Shown piece after piece: positions 5,114 to 11,002 of a stretch of 11,002 bases of DNA. Source of the stretch: Treponema sp. (GTDB lineage: Bacteria > Spirochaetota > Spirochaetia > Treponematales > Breznakiellaceae); contig JAISAN010000256.1 in assembly GCA_031266635.1 (NCBI GenBank), forward strand, positions 1 through 11,002, given 5' to 3'. The position numbers and the translations under genes are program-made. How positions within the stretch are numbered: position 1 is the stretch's first letter; every line of letters begins with the position of its first letter. The notes beneath the pieces are model-generated. The model ran no database searches. It saw nothing but the letters and a program-made list of their open reading frames with translations, and was not told the DNA's origin.

Positions 5114-6990
5114 TGCCGCCCGTAAAAATAGCCCCCGAAGACGAAGGGCCGGAAAAAAGAATACGGTTTTTGAAGGTCTTCTTTGTTTTTATCTTTGTAA
5201 TTTATGGACTCCGGCTTTTTTCCATGCAGATTCTCAGTGGTGAATTATACCGGTCCCGGGCCCAGGATATTGCCCGGAGAACCACGGTTATCCCCGCCCA
5301 GCGGGGCGAAATATACGACCGGAATTTTAACCAGCCGCTGGCGCTGAATACCGACTCTTTTGCGGTAAGTCTTACCCCCGCCGAAGTACCCAGGGGGGAA
5401 ATGGCCGCTTTGCTGGAGCGGCTCAGCCGAATTTTGGGTCTTTCGGGGGAGCAGATCGAGGAAAAAATTCCCCCCCAGTATTATTACCTCTACCAGCCGG
5501 TGGAAGTGGCGGTTAATGTTCCTTTTCGTGTTATCGCCGCCCTGGCGGAGAATGTGGATACCCTGCCGGGAGTTTCCTGGCAGTCCAAACCCATGCGAAA
5601 TTACGTTGATCCCGGGAGTATCTCCCATCTTCTGGGGTACGTGGGGGATATTACCCGGGATGAGCTGACCATGCTCTATAACAAGGGGTATCAGCAGGGA
5701 GACCGGATCGGCAAGGCGGGCATTGAACGGCAATACGATGAGATTCTTCGGGGCAGGGAAGGGCGGGAGACCCGGATTGTGGATGTCCGGGGAAGGCGCA
5801 TTGCGGGGGCGGGAAACATCATCCGGGAGTCCCCGGTTATGGGGAAAAACCTGGTTCTGACCATTGACCGGTCTATCCAGACCCTGGCGGAAAAGGCCCT
5901 GGGGAACAGAATCGGCTCGGTGGTGGTGATGCGGCCCGGCACCGGGGAGATACTCGCTATGGTATCCTATCCCTGGTACGATCCCAACCTTTTTAACCGT
6001 ATTGATATGGGAACCGAATACCAGGCCCTGAGCAACGATCCCAACAAGCCTTTTCTCAACCGGGCCATCCAGTCAAGCTACCCGCCGGCCTCAACCTTTA
6101 AAATCGTTATGTCCACGGGGATCCTGGCGGAAAACGCCTTCCCGGCGGATCAGCTTATTGACTGCCGGGGGGAAATCAGTTATGGGGAACGGCTGTGGCG
6201 CTGCCATATTCGCCGGCCCGGCCATGGCCGCCTCAACCTCCAAAAGGCCCTGGCTCAGTCCTGCGACATTTATTTCTGGACCGTCGGGCGGGATTACCTG
6301 GGGGTGGAACGGATTGTATCATACGCCCGGGAATTCGGTTTTGGGGAACCCACCGGCATTGATCTGCCGGGAGAAATTTCCGGCTTTATTCCCACCCCCC
6401 AATGGAAGGACCGGCGTTTCCATGAGCGCTGGCTGGGAGGGGATACGATGAATATGGCTATAGGACAGGGCTATACCCTGGTTACCCCGGTACAGATGGC
6501 CGCCATGACCGCTATGGTGGTAAATGACGGAAAAATATACCGGCCCCATATCCTCAAGGAAGTCCGGGACCCTGTTTCCGGGGCGGTGGAACGGGACATC
6601 CAGCCGGAACTGGTCCATGAAAGCGATATAAATCCCCGGATTTTTGAAAGAGTCCGGCGGGATATGCGGAGCGTTATCAGCGAAGGAACCGCCCAGTTTC
6701 CCCTGAACATCAGATCCGTGCGGATTGCCGGAAAAACCGGCACCGGAGAAGTGGGGCTCCAGGACCGGTGGCACTCCTGGTTTACCGCCTATGCCCCCTA
6801 TGAAACGGCAAACCCCGATGAACAGGTTGTGGTCTCTCTTATTGTTGAGGCGGTGAATCACTGGGAATGGTGGGCGCCATACGCTTCGGCAATTATTTTT
6901 CAGGGTATCTTCGCGGGACAAAGCTATGAGGAAGCGGTACAGGTTCTGGGCCCCCAATATTTTATGCCGGTTCAGGGACGGCGGGAATGA
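5113..6990 (+). CDS. mrdA: Penicillin-binding protein 2, elongation-specific transpeptidase
   Basis: A 625-residue class B penicillin-binding protein. A single membrane anchor at about 19-38 is followed by the N-terminal pedestal (PAQRGEIYDR at 61-70) and a transpeptidase domain from about residue 260. All active-site motifs are present: S327-T-F-K330 (nucleophile and general base), S383-C-D385 (the SxD form common in PBP2) and K541-T-G543 (in AGKTGTGE). HSWFTAYAPY follows, as is typical. It cross-links peptidoglycan in the periplasm during side-wall growth together with RodA and is a beta-lactam target. The ATG at 5113 has AGGAG at 5102-5106, six bases upstream, and shares one base with the mreD stop; the TTG at 5110 is too close to that site. 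The name pbp2 is also used. Confidence 0.95.
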   Translation: MPPVKIAPEDEGPEKRIRFLKVFFVFIFVIYGLRLFSMQILSGELYRSRAQDIARRTTVIPAQRGEIYDRNFNQPLALNTDSFAVSLTPAEVPRGEMAALLERLSRILGLSGEQIEEKIPPQYYYLYQPVEVAVNVPFRVIAALAENVDTLPGVSWQSKPMRNYVDPGSISHLLGYVGDITRDELTMLYNKGYQQGDRIGKAGIERQYDEILRGREGRETRIVDVRGRRIAGAGNIIRESPVMGKNLVLTIDRSIQTLAEKALGNRIGSVVVMRPGTGEILAMVSYPWYDPNLFNRIDMGTEYQALSNDPNKPFLNRAIQSSYPPASTFKIVMSTGILAENAFPADQLIDCRGEISYGERLWRCHIRRPGHGRLNLQKALAQSCDIYFWTVGRDYLGVERIVSYAREFGFGEPTGIDLPGEISGFIPTPQWKDRRFHERWLGGDTMNMAIGQGYTLVTPVQMAAMTAMVVNDGKIYRPHILKEVRDPVSGAVERDIQPELVHESDINPRIFERVRRDMRSVISEGTAQFPLNIRSVRIAGKTGTGEVGLQDRWHSWFTAYAPYETANPDEQVVVSLIVEAVNHWEWWAPYASAIIFQGIFAGQSYEEAVQVLGPQYFMPVQGRRE

Positions 6991-8297
6991 GAATCCGGAA
7001 TATCGTAGAAATAGATTTTTTTCTCCTTTTGGCGGCGATTATACTGACGGTATTCGGAGTCCTGTTTATTTATTCCTCCGGGCTCAGCTCTTCGGGGGTT
7101 TTGGTTTCCAGCGAATATGTACGGCAGATCATCTGGGCCGCCGGCGGGGTGATTATTGCCCTGTCCTTATCCATGACCGATTACCGCCGGATTCGGGATC
7201 TTTCCCTGTATTTGTATCTGGGAACCCTGGCGCTTCTCCTGTATACCTGCCTTTTCGGGCGGCTGGTAAACGGCGCCCGGGCCTGGATAGGAATCGGTTC
7301 ATTCGGTATTCAGCCTTCGGAATTCGCCAAAATTACCACCATCCTCTTTCTTGCCCGCTGGCTGGGAGATACCAAACATTCCTCCAAAAAGCTTCTCCGT
7401 TTTTTGACTTCCTGTCTTATTGTATTTGTTCCTATGGGGATCGTCCTCATCCAGCCTGATTTTGGAACCGCTCTGGTGTTTATCCCCATCCTTCTGGTAA
7501 TGACCTTTGTTGCCGGGGTGTCCATTAAATATGTAATTTTTTTAAGCGCCTGTATTATTCTGACAGGGTTTTTGATGGTCCTGCCCCTGTGGCAAAGTTA
7601 TATTTTGCGTAACTCCCTGCCCGGTTTGATGATCCTTACCAATTCCCGCCTTATCCTCATAGCTATCTCTGTTCTGGGCCTTATCGCCGCCATTGCGCTT
7701 TTTGGTTTTATCAAATACAAAAAACGCTATTTTTTCTGGATCGCCTACGGCGTCATAATTGTTGTCCTTTCCCTGGGAGCTTCTTTTATGTCCCACCGGG
7801 TGCTTAAGGACTATCAGATTATGCGGCTCATCGTGTTTCTTGATCCCAATGTCGATCCCCGGGGGGCGGGCTGGAATATCATCCAGTCCATAACCGCCAT
7901 TGGTTCCGGCGGCTTTACCGGAAAGGGCTACCTGCAGGGAACCCAGAGTCATTACCGGTTTCTGCCCCAGCAAAGTACGGATTTTATTTTTTCGATTTTT
8001 ACCGAGGAATGGGGCCTGCTGGGAGGCATCCTGGTTTTTGCCCTTTTTCTGCTTATCTGTTTACGGCTGGTGCGGATCATGAAAACCACCACGGACCCTT
8101 TTGGGACCTATATCTGCGCCGGCCTGGCGGCCATGTTTATATTTCATTTTCTTGTCAATGTGGGGATGACTATGGGGATTATGCCCATTACCGGAATCCC
8201 TCTGCTTTTTATGTCCTACGGCGGTTCCGCGCTTATTTCCGCCATGATCGGGATAGGACTGGCCTTGAGTATTTATGTAAGAAGGTTTAGCCGCTAA
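6987..8297 (+). CDS. rodA: RodA, SEDS-family peptidoglycan glycosyltransferase, with an insertion
   Basis: A 436-residue polytopic membrane protein that polymerises lipid II into glycan strands with PBP2 as partner. Signatures: NGARAWIGIGSFGIQPSEFAKI near residue 95-115, QPDFGTALVFIPI near 155, LDPNVDPRGAGW at 285-296 (D286 and D290 in the conserved acidic loop), GKGYLQGTQSHYRFLPQQSTDFIF (given as two parts, GKGYLQGTQ and FLPQQSTDF) and ITGIPLLFMSYGGSAL near the end. It is about 65 residues longer than E. coli RodA. The surplus lies at about 199-275, between LPLW and KDYQ, and contains two additional hydrophobic helices separated by the basic IKYKKRYF. Start ATG overlaps the mrdA stop (ATGA), implying coupling. 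The upstream GGGA is a weak ribosome-binding site. Confidence 0.94.
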   Translation: MRIRNIVEIDFFLLLAAIILTVFGVLFIYSSGLSSSGVLVSSEYVRQIIWAAGGVIIALSLSMTDYRRIRDLSLYLYLGTLALLLYTCLFGRLVNGARAWIGIGSFGIQPSEFAKITTILFLARWLGDTKHSSKKLLRFLTSCLIVFVPMGIVLIQPDFGTALVFIPILLVMTFVAGVSIKYVIFLSACIILTGFLMVLPLWQSYILRNSLPGLMILTNSRLILIAISVLGLIAAIALFGFIKYKKRYFFWIAYGVIIVVLSLGASFMSHRVLKDYQIMRLIVFLDPNVDPRGAGWNIIQSITAIGSGGFTGKGYLQGTQSHYRFLPQQSTDFIFSIFTEEWGLLGGILVFALFLLICLRLVRIMKTTTDPFGTYICAGLAAMFIFHFLVNVGMTMGIMPITGIPLLFMSYGGSALISAMIGIGLALSIYVRRFSR

Positions 8298-8302
8298 GAT
8301 CC

Positions 8303-10783
8303 ATGAAAATTCAATATATCGATCCCCTGGAAAAGCTGGGAAAACTGCTGCTGGAAGTTGAAAAACCGGGCCGCTATACCGGCGGTGAATACGGCAGTAT
8401 AAGCCGGCGTCTTTTTCCTGATGAAGACCAGGCTTTTTTGCGGATGCTCATAGCTTTTCCTGACCTCTATGAGATCGGCATGTCAAACCAGGCGTTCAGA
8501 ATCATTTACAACCGGCTGAATAAAATTCCGGGAATTTCCTGCGACCGGGTCTTTGCCCCGGCGCCTGATTTTGAATCCCTGCTCCGGCGGCAAAACCTGC
8601 CCCTTTACGGCCTTGATACGGGGATCAGCCTTAAAAATCTGGATATTCTCATGTTTACCCTGGGTTATGAGCTGGGGATTACCGGAGTACTGGCCATACT
8701 GGATTTATCCGCCATACCGGTTTTTTCTTCCGGCCGGGGAGGGGAGGACCCCATCGTGATTATGGGCGGTCCCTGCGTTTCCAACCCCCTGCCCTATGCG
8801 GCCTTTATCGACGCCTTCTGGATAGGGGAGGCGGAGGCTGGTTTTTTTGAACTTGCCGGGGAATTACAGGCCATGAAACAGGCGGGAGCGGGCCGGGGGG
8901 AGCTTCTTGAACGGATTTGCAGCCACCCTTCGGTGTGGGCCCGGGGAAAAAGCAGCGCTGTCCGGGCCATCGACGCCGGTTTTGCTTCCCGATCCCCGGA
9001 CGCCGCTGTTTTTCCGGTTCCCAGCATGAAGACCGTCCAGCACCACGGCGCGGGGGAGATTTTGCGGGGCTGTCCCAACGGCTGCCGGTTTTGCCACGCC
9101 GGTTTCTGGTATCGGCCCATGCGGCAAAAACCCGGAGACGTGGTTGCCGGGGAGGCCGAAGCTTTTATCAGCCAGGGTGGATACCGGGAGATCAGCCTTT
9201 CTTCCCTTTCCAGCGGGGATTATGTCTATATTGGCGATCTGGTGGATCAGCTTAACCGGAATTTCGCGGATCGCCATGTTTCTTTTCAGCTTCCGTCACT
9301 GAAGGTTTCCAGCTTTTCCCTTCCTCTGCTGGAAAAAATTTCCGAGACCCGGAAAAGCGGCCTGACCTTTGCGGTGGAAACCCCGGAGGAAAGCTGGCAG
9401 CTGGCGATCAACAAAATAGTCAGCCGGGAGAATGTGCTAAATATCCTGCGAGAAGCCAAACGGCGGGGCTGGCGGGGGGCAAAATTTTATTTCATGATCG
9501 GTCTGCCCCTGGGGGATCTTCCGGCGGCAGATGGCGACGGGCAGAGTGAAGAAACGCGGATTGTTGATTTTATTGCCGGTCTTGGCCGGAGCGCGGGGAT
9601 GTTTTTTAACATCAACGTGGGAATTTTTGTGCCCAAGCCCCATACCCCTTTTGAACGGGCGGCCCAGATTACCATGACCGAAGCCCGGGGAAAACTGGAA
9701 TATATTCGTTCCCGGCTGAAACCCCTGGGCCATAAGGTAAGCATCCCGGATCCCCTGCTTTCAGCCATCGAGGGGATCTTGAGCCGGGGAGATGAAAGAA
9801 CGGGGGAGCTTATTAAAACGGCCTTTGACCGGGGCTGCCGGCTTGATGCCTGGACAGAATATTGCCGGAAAGATCTGTGGGAAGAACTTCTGGTTTCGTA
9901 TAAAGACCTGACGGAGGAAATTTTAGGTGAAAAATCCACGGAAAAACCTCTGCCCTGGAATTATATAAAATCCGGCGTCTCAAATTCCTATTTGGAAAAT
10001 GATTTTTCCCGCTCAATATCCAAAGAAATTACTTCAACGTGTATTAATAAATGTACACATCCCTGTGGAATTTGTAAAAAGGATATTAATATAGTTCACA
10101 ATACTATACACCATGATAATTTACTTTATGAAAATCCACTGCCAAATCCGGAAAAATCCCCGGATGAACTGGCCGAACCACCTGCCCAGGCCAAAGCGGA
10201 CCGGGATTTTTCTCTCTGGCGTATTATTTTCTCTTTTTCCAAAGAAGGACGGGCTGTTTTTTTATCCCACCTCAGCATGGTGGAAGTTTTTTCCATGGCA
10301 CTGCTCAGGGCGGGGGTCCGGGTATTATTTACCCGGGGCTTTAACCCCCTGCCAAAACTGGAAATCTGCGCGCCCCTGTCTTTGGGAATATCCTCGGCGG
10401 GGGAGATTGCCGCGGTTGACACCAGGGATTATTACGCCGCCGAGGATTTTGCCGCCGCCATGAACGGCAAGCTGCCTGAAGGCATCCGTATACAAGGGGC
10501 GGATAATTTTTTTATCCCCGGCGGTGAAAAAAAATATTCCCTTGCTTCCCGGCTCTGGGGTTTTTCATACGCAGGAGACCGGGATACCGTTGATATGGTA
10601 AAAGCCGGTGACGAAAAAAAATACCGCGCCCTGAGGACTGAGCCGGACAATGGCTCCGTATTTGGCCTTAAGCGGCTTTCGGTTCTGGCAAAGGACCCCG
10701 AAAACCCGGATCAGGGGCGTTCATTTTTTACCGCCTTCCGGGTTTTATACCCCATTAGTAGACAGAATAGACATTATGATTAG
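8303..10783 (+). CDS. TIGR03960-type radical SAM protein fused to DUF2344
   Basis: An 826-residue cytoplasmic protein. Residues about 1-240 resemble the N-terminal B12-binding-like part of the TIGR03960 family (FPDLYEIGMSNQAFRIIY, IVIMGGPCVSNPLPYA). The radical SAM core follows, with the [4Fe-4S] motif C257-x3-C261-x2-C264 in RGCPNGCRFC and further signatures ISLSSLSSGDY and GLTFAVETPE. A linker at about 560-630 carries C580, C584, C588 and C591, matching the CxxC-type cysteine cluster known before DUF2344 in fused members. Residues about 635-826 are the DUF2344 domain (AVFLSHLSMVEVFSMALLRAG, FTRGFNPLPKLEI). The substrate of the family is not established to my knowledge; RNA modification is a common guess. 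It begins five bases after rodA and lacks a clear ribosome-binding site, so it probably ends the rod operon transcript. Confidence 0.88.
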   Translation: MKIQYIDPLEKLGKLLLEVEKPGRYTGGEYGSISRRLFPDEDQAFLRMLIAFPDLYEIGMSNQAFRIIYNRLNKIPGISCDRVFAPAPDFESLLRRQNLPLYGLDTGISLKNLDILMFTLGYELGITGVLAILDLSAIPVFSSGRGGEDPIVIMGGPCVSNPLPYAAFIDAFWIGEAEAGFFELAGELQAMKQAGAGRGELLERICSHPSVWARGKSSAVRAIDAGFASRSPDAAVFPVPSMKTVQHHGAGEILRGCPNGCRFCHAGFWYRPMRQKPGDVVAGEAEAFISQGGYREISLSSLSSGDYVYIGDLVDQLNRNFADRHVSFQLPSLKVSSFSLPLLEKISETRKSGLTFAVETPEESWQLAINKIVSRENVLNILREAKRRGWRGAKFYFMIGLPLGDLPAADGDGQSEETRIVDFIAGLGRSAGMFFNINVGIFVPKPHTPFERAAQITMTEARGKLEYIRSRLKPLGHKVSIPDPLLSAIEGILSRGDERTGELIKTAFDRGCRLDAWTEYCRKDLWEELLVSYKDLTEEILGEKSTEKPLPWNYIKSGVSNSYLENDFSRSISKEITSTCINKCTHPCGICKKDINIVHNTIHHDNLLYENPLPNPEKSPDELAEPPAQAKADRDFSLWRIIFSFSKEGRAVFLSHLSMVEVFSMALLRAGVRVLFTRGFNPLPKLEICAPLSLGISSAGEIAAVDTRDYYAAEDFAAAMNGKLPEGIRIQGADNFFIPGGEKKYSLASRLWGFSYAGDRDTVDMVKAGDEKKYRALRTEPDNGSVFGLKRLSVLAKDPENPDQGRSFFTAFRVLYPISRQNRHYD
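10001..10140. other. AT-rich patch inside the radical SAM gene
   Basis: By hand count 40 of these 140 bases are G or C (about 29%), far below the GC-rich coding sequence on both sides. Codons shift to AAT, ATA, AAA and TTA. The reading frame stays open, and the patch encodes the linker with the four-cysteine cluster (C580-C591) and a polar Asn/His-rich stretch. It is either a relaxed linker drifting to AT or an inserted segment. Confidence 0.6.
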
Positions 10784-10822
10784 TAAAATATATGGCAAAA
10801 TTTAGCCCTACTACCTTGTAAA

Positions 10823-10846
10823 AGACTAAAAAAAAGACTAAAAAAA
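10823..10846. repeat. Tandem duplication AGACTAAAAAAA
   Basis: Two adjoining copies of AGACTAAAAAAA (the first with one additional A) lie just inside the left terminal repeat of the MITE-like element. They probably arose by slippage. On the minus strand they give two T-runs, which might contribute to termination of a gene coming from the right. Confidence 0.6.
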
Positions 10847-10858
10847 TGATTAAGAGAA

Positions 10859-10945
10859 ACCGCAAAGGACGCAAAGAAGACGCAAAAATCGCAAAGAAAA
10901 CCATATTCTTTGTGTCCTTTGCGTAATCTTGGCGATCTTTGCGGT
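10859..10945. repeat. CGCAAAG iterated palindrome
   Basis: Four CGCAAA units (10861, 10870, 10881, 10890) are mirrored by CTTTGYG-like units at 10908, 10917, 10928 (CTTGGCG) and 10937. The outer arms ACCGCAAAG (10859-10867) and CTTTGCGGT (10937-10945) pair perfectly over 9 bp. The inner right arm 10905-10923 is an inverted copy of 10861-10879 with two differences in 19 positions. The unit spacing is about 9-11 bases, near one helical turn. It forms the core of the element at 10808-10993. Confidence 0.65.
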
Positions 10946-11002
10946 AAATTCTTCATTGAGTTATCCTGCAAATTAGTGTTTACAAGGTACTACTCTGTAA
11001 AA

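Larger units (their letters stand above)
10808..10993. mobile_element. MITE-like near-palindromic element with terminal inverted repeats
   Basis: Terminal inverted repeats TACCTTGTAAA (10812-10822) and TTTACAAGGTA (10979-10989) match perfectly over 11 bp and extend to about 17 bp with one indel (ACTAA on both sides). The direct repeat CTAC immediately flanks them on both sides (10808-10811 and 10990-10993), as expected of a 4-bp target-site duplication. The 178-bp interior is a loose palindrome centred near 10901 and has no coding capacity. This is the structure of a miniature inverted-repeat transposable element. No transposase is in the window, so the family is unknown. It lies 28 bases after the radical SAM stop codon. 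The short length of the duplication leaves room for coincidence. Confidence 0.5.

Noticed and set aside
10823..10945. Intrinsic terminator of the rod operon in the CGCAAAG palindrome
   Set aside because: No T-run follows the palindrome on the + strand. The T-runs are on the minus strand and are separated from the stem, so a transposon-like origin explains the structure better.
10859..10945. CRISPR array from the iterated CGCAAAG units
   Set aside because: The units are only seven bases, occur in both orientations, and the spacers are two to four bases long.

Overview
The window looks like chromosomal core sequence from a spirochaete of the Treponema group (order Treponematales). The reasons are the gene order (zinc-ribbon coiled-coil protein, RNase P RNA, TPR protein, then mreB-mreC-mreD-mrdA-rodA, which matches the arrangement I recall from Treponema pallidum), the enlarged RodA, and coding sequence of moderate-to-high GC set in AT-rich spacers. 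The exact species cannot be told from the sequence. GC-rich free-living or termite-gut treponeme relatives are a plausible guess. All genes lie on the + strand; I support no minus-strand gene.

Layout. 1-129: a leader packed with three stem-loops. 130-972: zinc-ribbon coiled-coil protein with an acidic tail. 977-1521: RNase P RNA (rnpB), unusually long because of extra hairpins, ending in a T-run. 1522-1610: a degenerate hairpin related to those at the left end, then a weak promoter candidate. 1611-2597: membrane-anchored TPR protein. 2598-2714: two compact stem-loops and the mreB ribosome-binding site. 2715-8297: the tightly packed rod-complex operon mreB, mreC, mreD, mrdA (PBP2), rodA. 8303-10783: a TIGR03960-type radical SAM protein fused to a DUF2344 domain. 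10784-11002: non-coding, holding a MITE-like near-palindrome with terminal inverted repeats and a possible 4-bp target duplication.

How the genes work together. MreB filaments, with MreC and MreD, position the RodA glycosyltransferase and its partner transpeptidase PBP2 for lateral cell-wall synthesis. Overlapping stop and start codons (mreC/mreD, mreD/mrdA, mrdA/rodA) imply translational coupling and fixed stoichiometry. The TPR protein upstream and the radical SAM protein downstream are probably co-inherited neighbours; a mechanistic link is not shown.

Main points for a second look: the 178-bp near-palindrome at 10812-10989; a small family of TTGTTC-type hairpins whose inner arms differ in sequence but keep pairing (5-34, 74-110, 1536-1568); the expanded rnpB; the two-helix insertion in RodA; and an AT-rich, cysteine-containing linker inside the radical SAM gene. 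I see no defence system, CRISPR array, tRNA or complete transposase gene, and no clear sign of a wholly new multi-gene system.
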